DNA of 54,234 bases from Deltaproteobacteria bacterium (GTDB lineage: Bacteria > Myxococcota_A > Polyangia > Haliangiales > J016), in assembly GCA_003696105.1 (NCBI GenBank), contig RFGE01000153.1:1-54234 (forward strand), written 5' to 3'. How positions within the stretch are numbered: the stretch's first letter is position 1; every line of letters begins with the position of its first letter. Positions 39,895 through 50,801 of this stretch are shown piece by piece. The notes under the pieces are model-generated. The model made no database searches, was not told the origin of the DNA, and saw only the letters and a program-made list of their open reading frames with translations. The translations under genes were made by a program, and so were the position numbers.

Positions 39895-41322
39895 TTACAG
39901 GTACGGCGAAAACAGCTTGCACGTGGAGTCGCGCAGCTTCATCCACAGCGGCCGCGCGTTGACGTCGTCGAGCGTCACCTCGCGGCTCTCGGCGCGCACG
40001 TCGTCGAAATGAGACACGAGCGACGCCCCGAGCGCCGCATCGTAGATTTCCAGATTGAACTCAAAATTGAGGCGCAGGCTGCGCGGGTCGATGTTCGCGC
40101 TGCCGACGATCGCGTAGTAGTCGTCGACCAGAAACAGCTTGCTGTGAGCAAACGGGGGCGGACGGAAGAACACGCGCACGCCGTGCTGCAGGATCTCCCA
40201 CAGACATGCGTTGCTCGCCCACGCGACGAATGGCAGGTTGTTGTCGCTGGGCAGCAGGATCTCGACGCTGACGCCGCGCAGCGCCGCCGAGCTGAGCGCG
40301 GCGATCATCTCCCGACTCGGGATGAAGTACGGCGTCATGATGCACACGCGGTCGCGCGCCGCCGCCAGCGCACCGATGAGCACCCACTGGAGCGTCTCGA
40401 GATCCTCGTTGGGCCCGTCCATGATGCCGCGCACGAGCGCCGGCCCGCGGTCGTCCATCGGCCGGTAGCCGGGCCAGCCGGTTTCCTTGCCGGTCGTGAA
40501 CAGCCAGTCGGCCGCGAATGCCTCCTCGAGGAACGCCACGCCCTGCCCCTCGATGCGAAAGTGGATGTCCACCGCTCTCTTCGGGTTGTCCGGGCGCGTC
40601 ACCATGTGGCGCCCGCCGATGTTCATGCCCCCGGTAAAACCGACCTCACTGTCGACGACCAGGATCTTGCGGTGATTGCGCAGGTTCACCCGCAGCCCGC
40701 GCAACGACAGCACCAGCGGCAAGAACCGCGCCACCTCGACCCCGTCGACGTCGCGCAGCAGGCGCGTGACGCGCGGCCGCGAGTAGCGCTCCCCGATCGC
40801 GTCGACGAGCGCGCGCACCCGTACCCCCCGCCTGGCGGCCGCGGCGAGCGCGTCGACGAACTGGCGGCCGACGTCGTCCGTCTCCCAGATGTAGGTGCAC
40901 AGGTGGACCGTCTTTTGCGCGTTCGCGATCGCGTCGATCATCGCGGGGTAGGCCTGCTCGCCGTTGTGGAGCACGTCGACGCGGTTGCCGGCCAACAGCG
41001 GCCGGCCGGTCACGGCCTTGGCGAGGCGCAGCAGCGACCGCATCCGGTCCGCGCTCACGGGATCGGCCGACTGCAGCTCCTTGGCCGACGCATCCGGTCC
41101 CCAGTGGCCTTCCGCCGCCCACCGCTGCGCGCGCGTCTTGATCCGGTTGACGCCCAGCAGCCAGTAGAAGAACGCGCCGAACACCGGCACGAGCACGCAC
41201 AGCACCAGCCACCCGAGTTGGGACCGCGGATCGCGCTTGTGCAACAGGGCGTGGACGCCCGACAGCACGCCGGCCGCAACCACGGCGGCGTACACGGTCA
41301 GGGCGATCGCGTCGGTCCACAT
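39895..41322 (-). CDS. Cardiolipin synthase-like phospholipase D family protein
   Basis: A 475-residue membrane enzyme. Two N-terminal helices (TDAIALTVYAAVVAAGVLSG and GWLVLCVLVPVFGAFFYWLL) precede two PLD catalytic motifs: NHRKILVVDSEVGFTGGMNI near 225 and AHSKLFLVDDYYAIVGSANI near 405. This is the ClsA layout. It would join two phosphatidylglycerols or use related donors at the inner membrane. The start at 41322 gives an immediate membrane helix and has TACCAT nine bases upstream. It leads the operon cls-like, terC, SDR. Confidence 0.93.
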   Translation of the reverse strand: MWTDAIALTVYAAVVAAGVLSGVHALLHKRDPRSQLGWLVLCVLVPVFGAFFYWLLGVNRIKTRAQRWAAEGHWGPDASAKELQSADPVSADRMRSLLRLAKAVTGRPLLAGNRVDVLHNGEQAYPAMIDAIANAQKTVHLCTYIWETDDVGRQFVDALAAAARRGVRVRALVDAIGERYSRPRVTRLLRDVDGVEVARFLPLVLSLRGLRVNLRNHRKILVVDSEVGFTGGMNIGGRHMVTRPDNPKRAVDIHFRIEGQGVAFLEEAFAADWLFTTGKETGWPGYRPMDDRGPALVRGIMDGPNEDLETLQWVLIGALAAARDRVCIMTPYFIPSREMIAALSSAALRGVSVEILLPSDNNLPFVAWASNACLWEILQHGVRVFFRPPPFAHSKLFLVDDYYAIVGSANIDPRSLRLNFEFNLEIYDAALGASLVSHFDDVRAESREVTLDDVNARPLWMKLRDSTCKLFSPYL

Positions 41323-41337
41323 CGGGCCGCTATGGTA
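41320..41337 (-). promoter_or_regulatory. Predicted near-leaderless promoter -10
   Basis: On the minus strand TACCAT (41332-41337) ends nine bases before the ATG at 41320-41322. No Shine-Dalgarno site is visible. Confidence 0.45.
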
Positions 41338-41412
41338 GCGAACCGCCGCGGCATCCGCCGCCGCAGCGCGCACACAAACGCCGGCGGCCCCGCTGCCCGG
41401 TCGCGGGCTCGA

Positions 41413-42423
41413 TCAGTCGATCGGCGGGAAGTTCTCGCAGGCGGCGGAGAACGTATCGAGCGCGTCGCGCAGCGCGGACGCGAGATCGCCGTCGCAGATC
41501 GAGCTGAACACCGCGTTGTCGCCGGTGCGCGTCACGAAGTCCTTGAGCCGGACCGCTTCGATCGCATCGCCGAACGACGACGTGCACTGCGTCGGCCCGG
41601 CGGTGACCGCCACCGCCCAGCGCCCCCGATCGCCCTTGATGCCGTCGAGGAACGACAGGTAATGGTCGAGCGGAACGATGTTCGGCGAGCTGCGATCGCA
41701 GACGTCCGCCGACGTCGGGTTCGTCGGGTCCAGCGTGATCTGAATCGGATCGTCTTCGCGCGAGCAGTCGTCCTCGTCGGTGAGGATGACCACCGCGAGC
41801 AGCGCGTCGTCGCGCAGGAAGCCGGCGTTGGTGCCGTCGGCGACGCGGTCGTCGAGCGCCCACTCGAGCGCGAGCAGCGGCATCTCGACGCCCGGCCCGT
41901 CGGTGCCCACGTTGGCGACGCACGCGAACGTGCCGGCGACGTCGCCGTCGCCGCGCTCGATCCACCGGCGGGTCATGCCGCAGCCCTGGAGGAACTCGCC
42001 GTTGTCGCCCTTTTCCGTGATCGGCGGCAGCGGCGCGCCGACGAACTCGGTGGTGACGTCGCGCCCGGTCGTTGTGATCGCGATCCGGTAATCGAGCGCA
42101 TCGCCGGACGACGTCATGTAGTCATCGATCACCTGCGCGAACACCGGGAAGTTGGCCGCGAGGTTCGTCTGCTCCTCCTGCATGGACCCCGAGTCGTCGA
42201 TGACGAACACGATGTCCATCTTCTGGCAGGGCTCCGGCGGCGCGGCGTCCGCGAACTCGCTGCCGCCGCCGCCTCCGCCGCCGCCGCCGCCACCGCTGCC
42301 GCCGTCACCGCCGCCACCGGGTCCGGCGTCGGCGTAGTCCGCGGCGCTCGGGCCGCACGCGGCGGCCGCCGTCGCGACCACGGCGACCAGACAAAACGAG
42401 CTCGAATGCATGCGTGACAGCAT
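41413..42423 (-). CDS. Lipoprotein with von Willebrand factor A domain
   Basis: A 336-residue exported protein. A lipoprotein signal (LVAVVATAAAAC, Cys near 23) is followed by a long Gly tract (about 37-54). A VWA domain begins KMDIVFVIDDSGSMQEEQ with an intact DxSxS metal site. Acidic segments such as VVILTDEDDCSREDDP and paired Cys (FLQGCGMTRR, FACVAN, CSREDD, VCDRS) suggest disulfides. Such VWA lipoproteins are abundant in myxobacteria; a surface-adhesion or sensing role is possible. The start at 42423 has GGGGAGG about 8 bases upstream, so this mRNA has a leader. Confidence 0.9.
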   Translation of the reverse strand: MLSRMHSSSFCLVAVVATAAAACGPSAADYADAGPGGGGDGGSGGGGGGGGGGGSEFADAAPPEPCQKMDIVFVIDDSGSMQEEQTNLAANFPVFAQVIDDYMTSSGDALDYRIAITTTGRDVTTEFVGAPLPPITEKGDNGEFLQGCGMTRRWIERGDGDVAGTFACVANVGTDGPGVEMPLLALEWALDDRVADGTNAGFLRDDALLAVVILTDEDDCSREDDPIQITLDPTNPTSADVCDRSSPNIVPLDHYLSFLDGIKGDRGRWAVAVTAGPTQCTSSFGDAIEAVRLKDFVTRTGDNAVFSSICDGDLASALRDALDTFSAACENFPPID

Positions 42424-42616
42424 CGGACAGACCTCCCCACTAGCGGGCATACCGTACCAACCCGGTGTGGCGTTCCGCCCGGTGAACGGCTCACCGTGAC
42501 TGTCCGCGGCGCGCCGCCCAATGACGCGCCGCGTCGGACCGTGCGGCGCCGCGCGCCGCCGGCCGTTGACCCCGCCCGCCGGGTCGGCTATCCGTGACCG
42601 GCCGCGCGCACGAGTC

Positions 42617-44438
<1,822 letters not shown>

Positions 44439-44442
<4 letters not shown>

Positions 44443-45236
44443 CGACGACCGACGCTCCACTCGTGAACGTGAAGACCGCCGACGGCGTCGCGGTGTTCGA
44501 GCTGTGCAACCCGCCGGCCAACGGCTACTCGTACGAGATGTTCCGCCAGCTCGACGCCGCGATCCTGGACGCGCGGATGGACGACTCCGTCCACGTGATC
44601 GTCCTGCGGGGCGCCGGCGATCGGTTCTTTTGCGCGGGTGCGGACATCGGCATGCTCGAGAAGGCCGACCCGACGTTCAAGTACTACTTCTGCCTGCACG
44701 CCAACGAGACACTGCTGCGCCTCGAGCACACGCCGAAGCTCGTCATCGCGGCAATCAACGGCCACTGCGTCGGCGGCGGACTGGAGGTGGCGATGGCGGC
44801 CGACCTGCGCGTGGCCAAGGCCGGCGCCGGCAAGATCGGCCTGCCCGAGGTGGCGCTCGGCGTGCTGCCCGGCACCGGAGGCACCCAGCGACTCGCCCGC
44901 CTCGTCGGCAAGGCCAAGGCGATCGAGCTGATGACGCGCGGCGACACGGTCACCGTCGACGAGGCGCGCGCGCTCGGCTTGATCAACGACATCTACGAAG
45001 CGGACGAATTCTGGCCGCGCGTGATGGATCTCGCGCGCAGCTTCTGTCCGCCGAACAAGGCCGCGCGCGCAGTCGGGCTGATCAAGCGGGCGGTGCAGAC
45101 CGGCGCCGAGATCCCGCTCGAAAGCGGCCTCGCGCTCGAGCGCGAGTTGCAGCAACGCCTGTTTACGTCGGAAGACGCCCGCGAGGGGCTCGCCGCGTTC
45201 GTCGAAAAACGACAAGCTCGCTTCCGGGGCCGGTAG
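44439..45236 (+). CDS. Enoyl-CoA hydratase/isomerase family protein
   Basis: A 265-residue crotonase-fold enzyme. CoA-binding and oxyanion segments [12 protein letters not shown] and [19 protein letters not shown] are present. Both active-site Glu are retained: one in [11 protein letters not shown] and one in [20 protein letters not shown], as needed for hydration. The substrate is unknown. It is the third gene of the agmatine operon through an ATGA overlap and an AGGAGG site. Its link to polyamine metabolism is not obvious. Confidence 0.93.
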
Positions 45237-45251
45237 TACAATCGAGGCATG
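45237..45251 (+). promoter_or_regulatory. Predicted leaderless promoter -10
   Basis: TACAAT at 45237-45242 directly follows the stop of the enoyl-CoA hydratase gene and ends six bases before the ATG at 45249. It would start a new leaderless transcript for the small gene and AlgH. Confidence 0.5.
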
Positions 45252-45422
45252 CGGGTCTTCATCAGGGCGGTCATCACCGGGTTCGGTCTGGCGGTCGGAA
45301 AGGCGCTGTACGACAAGGTCAGCGAGCGGCTCGGGTTCGAGTCGAAGCGCGACGAGCCGCAACAGCCGCCCCCGGTCGTGCCGAGCGACGATGGCGGCGA
45401 TCCCGTCCGGTCGCCGGCCTGA
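45249..45422 (+). CDS. Small 57-residue protein of unknown function
   Basis: The short frame opens [20 protein letters not shown], a possible membrane-associated amphipathic helix, continues [11 protein letters not shown], and ends in an acidic Pro/Asp-rich tail. Support for coding is the TACAAT element six bases before the ATG, the position exactly between two genes (12 bases after the hydratase stop, 18 bases before algH) and normal high-GC third-position usage. I recognise no family. Confidence 0.65.
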   Translation: MRVFIRAVITGFGLAVGKALYDKVSERLGFESKRDEPQQPPPVVPSDDGGDPVRSPA

Positions 45423-45440
45423 GCGCGCAACGAGTTCCCC

Positions 45441-46004
45441 ATGGAAGCCAAGGTCGCGCCCGGGCTGCTGTTGTCGATGCCACATCTTCTGGACCCCAAC
45501 TTCACGCGGGCGGTGGTCCTCATGGTCGAACATTCCGAGGAGGGATCGTTCGGCCTCGTCGTCAACCAGCCGAGCGACCTGGCGGTCGCCGAGCTGCTCG
45601 AGCAGCTCGACATCGACTGGCGCGGCGCCGACGACGCCGTCGTGTGGAGCGGCGGCCCGGTCACGCCGTCGACCGGCTGGGTGTTGCACGAGCCGATCGC
45701 CGGGCTCGTGCCCGACGAGGACGGGTCGATGGTCGACGTCGCGCCGGGCATCGTGCTGTCGACGTCGCCCGAGATCCTGCGCGACATCGCCGCCGCGCCG
45801 CCGCGCCGCGTCCGCTTCCTGCTGGGCTACGCGGGCTGGGGGCCCGGCCAGCTCGCGCACGAGATGGTCCGCGGCTCCTGGCTGCACGCGGCGCCGTCGC
45901 CGGAGATCATCTTCGACACCCCGGCCGACGAGATGTGGGAGCGCGCCGTCCGCTCGGTCGGCGTGGACCCCGAGGCGCTCATCCCCGGCCAGGGCGTCCA
46001 TTGA
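45441..46004 (+). CDS. algH: YqgE/AlgH family protein
   Basis: A 187-residue DUF179 (AlgH/YqgE) protein. Diagnostic stretches are [70 protein letters not shown] and [17 protein letters not shown]. Length is typical. The family is implicated in regulation in Pseudomonas but its biochemical activity is not settled. It is probably on one transcript with the upstream small gene. Confidence 0.96.
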   Translation: MEAKVAPGLLLSMPHLLDPNFTRAVVLMVEHSEEGSFGLVVNQPSDLAVAELLEQLDIDWRGADDAVVWSGGPVTPSTGWVLHEPIAGLVPDEDGSMVDVAPGIVLSTSPEILRDIAAAPPRRVRFLLGYAGWGPGQLAHEMVRGSWLHAAPSPEIIFDTPADEMWERAVRSVGVDPEALIPGQGVH

Positions 46005-46054
46005 CGCGGCCGACGGTGCGCGGCGCGGGCGTGACCTGCCCGCCGGCCGTGCGG

Positions 46055-46069
46055 TAGTCTACGGTGGTG
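46055..46069 (+). promoter_or_regulatory. Predicted leaderless promoter -10
   Basis: TAGTCT at 46055-46060 lies just before two adjacent in-frame GTG codons, three bases before the first (46064) and six before the second (46067). The usual six-base spacing favours the second. Confidence 0.45.
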
Positions 46070-47176
46070 GTCCCGGACGCCGACAACGGCTTCGAGCGGC
46101 GGGGCGGCTTGCGAGCAGCCGCGTCCCTGAAAGTCACCTACACGTCGGTCGACGAACTCGTCGAGGCCTACACCGAGGACATCAGCCGCGGCGGCCTGTT
46201 CGTCCGTACGACCGAGCTGTTGCCGATCGGCGAGGTCGTGCGCGTCCAGGTCGAGATGCCCGATGGCGGCCCGGTGTACGCCGGGTTCGCGCGCGTCGCG
46301 CACACGATCGGACGCGAGGCGGTTGCGGCGGGCCGGTCGCCGGGCATGGGGCTCGAGTTCCTCGACGCCGGCGAGGCGCCGCTGGCCAACGAGATCGCCC
46401 GCCACCTGGCGGCCACCGGCCACGACGAGCCGGTCCCCCCGGCCCCGGCGGGCGTGAGCGGGCGCATCCTCGTCGTCGACAATGACGACGCTGCGCGCGA
46501 ACTCGCCGCCGGCGTGATCCGCGACGCCGGCCACACGGTCGCGGTCGCGCGAAACGGCATGGACGCCATCCGCAAGGCGCTCGACGACCCGCCGGATCTG
46601 ATCGTCACCGACGTCGACATGCCGGCGCTCGACGGCTGGCAGTTCCTCCGATTGCTGCGCGCACGCCCGGAGCTCGAACACGTACCGGTGATCGTACTCG
46701 CGGGCCGCCTCACGGACGACGAACGCCTGCGCGGCTATCAGAACGGCGTCAACGACTACGTCACCGTCCCGTACGCGGACGACGAACTCGCGCTCCACGT
46801 CCAACGAGCGCTCGAGCGCGCGCGCGCGTATCCCAACCGCACCGCCGCGCTCACCGGCTACATCGCGCACGTGTCCATCGCTCGCCTGCTGACGTTGCTG
46901 TCGTCGGAGCAGCGCGAGGGGCGGTTGTACGTGTCCGACCGCAAGCGCGTGGCGACCGCCTACCTGCGCGACGGCCAGGTCGTCCGCGTGGACGTTCCGG
47001 AGGACCAGGAGCACCTCGACGGCGCCGGTCGACTGCTGTGGCTGCTGGACTGGATCGACGGCCGCTTCGAGTTCATCCCGGCCGCCGTGTCCGATCCCGA
47101 CAGCGTGGGCCTGTCGACGCCCCAGGCGCTGCTGCGCCACGCGCGCGCCGACGCCGAGCCGCCGACCGGGCCGTGA
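46067..47176 (+). CDS. PilZ - degenerate receiver - DUF4388 signalling protein
   Basis: A 369-residue cytoplasmic protein with three domains. PilZ-like domain at about 12-115 (YTEDISRGGLFVRTTELLPI and SPGMGLEFLD). A receiver from about 131 has RILVVDNDDAARELA and an acceptor-like Asp in DLIVTDVDMPALDG, but the usual Lys is replaced in DYVTVPYADDEL and the Thr/Ser position reads VIVLAGR, so phosphorylation signalling is doubtful. The C-terminal DUF4388 (PATAN-like) domain (about 265-345) has HVSIARLLTLLSSEQREGRL. Such proteins are common in myxobacteria and motility systems. A GTG three bases upstream (46064) is an equally legal start. The stop lies in a 47-bp tandem duplication. Confidence 0.93.
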   Translation: MVPDADNGFERRGGLRAAASLKVTYTSVDELVEAYTEDISRGGLFVRTTELLPIGEVVRVQVEMPDGGPVYAGFARVAHTIGREAVAAGRSPGMGLEFLDAGEAPLANEIARHLAATGHDEPVPPAPAGVSGRILVVDNDDAARELAAGVIRDAGHTVAVARNGMDAIRKALDDPPDLIVTDVDMPALDGWQFLRLLRARPELEHVPVIVLAGRLTDDERLRGYQNGVNDYVTVPYADDELALHVQRALERARAYPNRTAALTGYIAHVSIARLLTLLSSEQREGRLYVSDRKRVATAYLRDGQVVRVDVPEDQEHLDGAGRLLWLLDWIDGRFEFIPAAVSDPDSVGLSTPQALLRHARADAEPPTGP

Positions 47177-47240
47177 CACAGCGCACCGCGCCCGCCGACG
47201 CCGAGCCGCCGACCGGGCCGTGACACGGCGCACCGCGCCC
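47147..47240. repeat. 47-bp tandem duplication across a stop codon
   Basis: Two adjacent 47-base copies (47147-47193, 47194-47240) differ at one base. The first contains the last codons and stop of the PilZ-receiver gene; the second repeats that end, including an identical Gly-Pro-stop, in noncoding sequence. A recent slippage or unequal-exchange event is likely. Confidence 0.95.
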
Positions 47241-47245
47241 GCGGG

Positions 47246-48391
47246 TCACAGCCCCAGCTGTCTGGCGATGATGAGCTTCATGATCTCGTTGGTCCCCGCG
47301 TAGATCCGCTGCACGCGCGCGTCCACGTAGGCGCGCGACACCGGATACTCGAGCATGTAGCCGTAGCCGCCGAACAGCTGCAGGCACTCGTCGATCACTC
47401 GCTGGGCCATCTCCGTGTGCCACAGCTTCGCCATCGAACACTCCTTGACCAGGTACGCGCCCGCCGCATGCTGCTCGATCAGCTTGTCGAGAAACGCCCG
47501 GCCGACCTCGACCTGGGTCGCACACTCCGCGAGCTTGAACTGCGTGTTCTGGAACTTCGAGATCGGCCGGCCGAACGCATGGCGCTGCCGCGTGTAGTCG
47601 ATCGTGTCGGCCAGGACCTTTTCGGCCGCGGCCTGCGAGCCGATCGCGACGACCAACCGTTCCTGCTGCAAGTTCTGCATGAGCTGGCCGAAACCGTCGC
47701 CCTCCTCGCCGAGCCGGTTCGCCGCCGGAACCCGACAGTCCTCGAACGCCAGCTCCGCGGTGTCCTGGGCGGCGAGTCCGATCTTGGCCAGCTTCTTGCC
47801 CTTGACGAACCCGGGCCGGTCGGCCTCGACGACGAACAGAGACAATCCGCGGTGCTTGTCGTCGGCGTCCGGATTGGTGCGCGCCACGACGATGCACAGG
47901 TCGCACAAGATGCCGTTGGAGATGAACGTCTTGCTTCCGTTGAGCACGTAGTGGTCGCCGTCGCGGACCGCGGTCGTCCGTATGTTCGCGAGATCCGATC
48001 CGGTTCCCGGTTCGGTCATGGCGATCGCCGTGACGAATTCGCCGCGGGCGCAGCCGGGCAACCAGCGGCGCTTCTGCTCCTCCGAACCGAACTTGTAGAT
48101 GTAGGGGACGACCACGTCGGAGTGAAGCGCGAGCGCGAACCCCGAGTCGTACGCGTATGCCATCTCCTCCATCACGACCACGGCGTGCAGGAAGTCGCCG
48201 CCCGGCCCGCCGTACTCCTCCTCGAGCCACGTGCACAGGAATCCGCCCTCGCCCGCCTTGCGCCACGCATCGCGATCGACCATCCCATCGCGCATCCAGC
48301 GCGCCTGGTTGGGGACGACTTCGCGGTCGACGAACGTGCGGAACGCCTCGCGAAACAGCTCGTGTTCCTCGGAAAACAGCGTGCGCTTCAT
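47246..48391 (-). CDS. Acyl-CoA dehydrogenase, long-chain type
   Basis: A 381-residue flavoenzyme. Motifs include AIAMTEPGTGSDLANIRTTA, NGSKTFISNGILCDLCIVVA, RQRHAFGRPISKFQNTQFKL and the C-terminal RIYAGTNEIMKLIIARQLG. The position that holds the catalytic Glu in medium-chain enzymes is Ala here (IYAGT), while NLQQERLVVA keeps a Glu at the place used by long-chain and isovaleryl enzymes. This supports the ACADL-like subgroup. The ATG at 48391 has TATACT seven bases upstream (leaderless). It is convergent with the PilZ gene. Confidence 0.95.
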   Translation of the reverse strand: MKRTLFSEEHELFREAFRTFVDREVVPNQARWMRDGMVDRDAWRKAGEGGFLCTWLEEEYGGPGGDFLHAVVVMEEMAYAYDSGFALALHSDVVVPYIYKFGSEEQKRRWLPGCARGEFVTAIAMTEPGTGSDLANIRTTAVRDGDHYVLNGSKTFISNGILCDLCIVVARTNPDADDKHRGLSLFVVEADRPGFVKGKKLAKIGLAAQDTAELAFEDCRVPAANRLGEEGDGFGQLMQNLQQERLVVAIGSQAAAEKVLADTIDYTRQRHAFGRPISKFQNTQFKLAECATQVEVGRAFLDKLIEQHAAGAYLVKECSMAKLWHTEMAQRVIDECLQLFGGYGYMLEYPVSRAYVDARVQRIYAGTNEIMKLIIARQLGL

Positions 48392-48404
48392 CGCGCGGAG
48401 TATA
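48389..48404 (-). promoter_or_regulatory. Predicted leaderless promoter -10
   Basis: On the minus strand TATACT (48399-48404) ends seven bases before the ATG at 48389-48391. It is one of the best matches to a consensus -10 in the window. Confidence 0.55.
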
Positions 48405-48665
48405 CGGGGTCGGTCGACCGCTCGGCCGCCGCTGTCGCCCGGGACGCGGCGCGCGCCCCACGCGCGCGGGCACGGCCCGGCCGTCGATTTTCTTACCGCG
48501 CGCATCAGAAAACTGATGCCTCCGCCGCGGTGAACGCGGCCCCCGCGGCCCCGCCGACCGGCCGCACCAGCCGCGTCGCCCTCTCATCTACGCACGTTAC
48601 GGCGCCCCTTCGCCCGGCCGGGTCCCGGCACAGCGGCTGGTCCGCGTCTTGCTCTATCGCAGGGC

Positions 48666-49862
48666 ATGACGCGGTCACTGGCTTTGCTTTCCCTGCTCTC
48701 CTGGTCCCTGTTCGGCGCCGGCTGCGGCTTCTATTTCGGCGACGACGACGACGACTGTAACTACGGCCTCGACGACCCCTCGCCCGGCGCGTCCCCGGAC
48801 ATGCTGCGCAACCCGGAGACCGGGCAGTGCGAATACTTCGGCGGGGGCTACCCCTGCGACGATCGCTGCGGCCCCTGTCCCGAACCGGCGGGCGCGGAAG
48901 CGGACCCGATCGCATACCCGAGTTGGGCGATCTGCGACGGCTACTGCGAGACGCTCGACGAGGTGAGCTGCTGGGCGGCCGACGGCTGCCGCGCGGCGTA
49001 TGTCGATGTGCCCGACGGCCCGGCGTTCTACCAGTGCTGGGGCACCGACCAGACCGGCCCGATTCGCGGCGGCGACTGCACCGGACTCGACGCCTACACG
49101 TGCTCGCTGCACGACGACTGCATCGCGGTTCACGCGGCAGACCCGTGCGGCGCGGAGGCCGACGAGGCCGTGCCCGAGCCGTGCGGCGGCGGCATCGGCT
49201 GGTTCGAGTACTGCGCCCCCGAGCCGACCGGCTGCTACGGCGACGGCGATTGCGAACCGGGCCAGCGGTGCAACGCGGACGAGCTGTGCTTGCCGCCGCC
49301 GGGCTGTGGGCCCGCGTGCGACGCGGTGTGTTTCGGCTACTGCGTGCCCGACCGAGAACCCGACCCCGGCCGCTGCGACGGCGAGGTGCTGTGCGACGTG
49401 CCGACGCCCGACTGCCCCGCGGGCACCACGCCCGGCATCCTCGACGGGTGTTACACCGGCTACTGCATTCCGATCGAGGATTGCGAGGGCGGCCGGACGT
49501 GTGGCGGCTTCGGTGGCGAGACCTGTCCGGCGGACCAGTACTGCGACTACGACGCGGGGTGCGGGTTCGATGACGGCACCGGCACCTGCAAGCCGCGGCC
49601 GGCCGGCTGCCCGGACGTGGAGGCGCCGGTGTGCGGCTGCGACGGAACGACCTATGCGAACCCGTGCGAAGCCGCGTCGGCCGGCGTCGACTGGCTGCAC
49701 ATGGGTCCGTGCGAGCAGCCGCCGCCGGCGTGCGGCGACCTCACCGACGAGATGGCGTGCGTCGCGCGCGACGACTGCGTCCCGCTGTACGAAGGGATCG
49801 ACTGCCGGTGCGACGCCACCGGTTGCTGGTGCAACGAGTGGCGGTTCGTCGCGTGTAGCTGA
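48666..49862 (+). CDS. Cys-rich lipoprotein with Kazal-like domain
   Basis: A 398-residue secreted protein. The lipoprotein signal LLSLLSWSLFGAGC has the Cys near residue 20 and is followed by an Asp run (GDDDDDCNYG). Dozens of Cys are arranged in short repeated modules (for example DCEPGQRCNADELCLPPPGC). Near 300-350 a Kazal-type segment, CPDVEAPVCGCDGTTYANPC, is visible, which in eukaryotes inhibits serine proteases. The end is also Cys-rich (CRCDATGCWCNEWRF). Many myxobacterial lipoproteins share this style, and the function is unknown. The ATG at 48666 lacks a strong ribosome site. Confidence 0.88.
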   Translation: MTRSLALLSLLSWSLFGAGCGFYFGDDDDDCNYGLDDPSPGASPDMLRNPETGQCEYFGGGYPCDDRCGPCPEPAGAEADPIAYPSWAICDGYCETLDEVSCWAADGCRAAYVDVPDGPAFYQCWGTDQTGPIRGGDCTGLDAYTCSLHDDCIAVHAADPCGAEADEAVPEPCGGGIGWFEYCAPEPTGCYGDGDCEPGQRCNADELCLPPPGCGPACDAVCFGYCVPDREPDPGRCDGEVLCDVPTPDCPAGTTPGILDGCYTGYCIPIEDCEGGRTCGGFGGETCPADQYCDYDAGCGFDDGTGTCKPRPAGCPDVEAPVCGCDGTTYANPCEAASAGVDWLHMGPCEQPPPACGDLTDEMACVARDDCVPLYEGIDCRCDATGCWCNEWRFVACS

Positions 49863-50280
49863 CGACGAGCCACGAGCATGGCGAGCGGGTCGCGCGGCGC
49901 GCGGCCCGCCGCGCGTTTCGGCCCGCCGGCGCCGCCTCGCGCCCGCGGCTCGCTCGAACGGCACGCGGTCCCGCGCCCCGCGCCCGTGGCCGCCCGCCGT
50001 CTCGCGGTGGCCCCGTCGCCCTGTGCGCTCGGCCCCCACTGCCCCGCTCCCCGCTCCCGGCAGCGAGGACGTCCCAGGACGGCCGCGCGCCCTCCGTCCG
50101 CCGCGGTCCCCGCTCACCTCCCCGACGCCCGGCAAAAACGCCGCATCCGCCGCCCGCGCGCGAGCAACTCCGCTATGCTGCCGGCCGACACGGCCTCCGG
50201 GCGACTCGTCTCGCTCGCGCCGGTGGCCAGCGTGTCGCCACACGGCCCGCCCGGGCCCCGGACTCGGAGGACAACCTATC
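49863..50280. other. 418-base intergenic region
   Basis: It contains a terminator-like hairpin near its left end (49891-49918), very GC-rich sequence without convincing codon structure, and a TATGCT hexamer at 50174-50179 that could be the -10 of the next gene with a leader of about 95 bases. A GGAGGA site lies just before 50281. No RNA gene was recognised. Confidence 0.55.
49891..49918 (+). terminator. Hairpin after the Kazal-like lipoprotein gene
   Basis: A 9-bp perfect GC stem (49891-49899 with 49907-49915), 7-nt loop and three T. It is placed 28 bases after the stop. The short T-run makes this moderate evidence. Confidence 0.5.
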
Positions 50281-50778
50281 ATGCGCATTCTGATCGCTCT
50301 CGTTTCCCTCGCCGCCGCGTTGGCGACGACCGCCTGCAACAAGAGCGGCGGCGGCGGCGGCGCGCCCGACTGCGCCAAGACCGTCGATCACATGCTCGGC
50401 CTGATGCCCCCTGACATGAAGCAGATGGTCGGCGACAACAAGGAAAAGCTCGTCACCGCGTGCAAGGAGCAGTCGACGCCCGAGGAGCGCACGTGCATCG
50501 TCGCCGCGAAGTCGATGCAGGACATGATGGCCTGCAACAAGCAGCCCGCGGGGGCGGCGGCGGCCGGCGGCGCGCCTCCCGCCGCCAAACCAACGGGCGA
50601 CCAGGCGGGCGCGGCTGCGGCGGGCGGCGGCGACCAGGCCGCCCAACCGGCCGGCGAAAAGGCGGGCGCGGCGGCCGGCGAGCCCGCGGCCGGCGAGGCC
50701 GACCAGGCCGGCGGCGACCAGCCCACCGGCGACCAGCCCGCCGCCGGCCAGGGCGACCAGCCCGCCGACAAGCAGTAG
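50281..50778 (+). CDS. Small lipoprotein with low-complexity Ala/Gly/Gln tail
   Basis: A 165-residue protein. The lipoprotein signal LIALVSLAAALATTAC has Cys near residue 19 and is followed by a Gly linker. A short Cys-containing helical domain follows (DCAKTVDHMLGLMPPDMKQM, CKEQSTPEERTCIVAAKSMQ, MACNKQPAG). From about residue 95 it is a disordered Ala/Gly/Asp/Gln/Pro repeat tail, possibly extending through the envelope. The ATG has a GGAGGA site about 9 bases upstream. I do not recognise a family. Confidence 0.82.
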   Translation: MRILIALVSLAAALATTACNKSGGGGGAPDCAKTVDHMLGLMPPDMKQMVGDNKEKLVTACKEQSTPEERTCIVAAKSMQDMMACNKQPAGAAAAGGAPPAAKPTGDQAGAAAAGGGDQAAQPAGEKAGAAAGEPAAGEADQAGGDQPTGDQPAAGQGDQPADKQ

Positions 50779-50801
50779 CCGGCCCATCCGGCCACCGGAC
50801 G

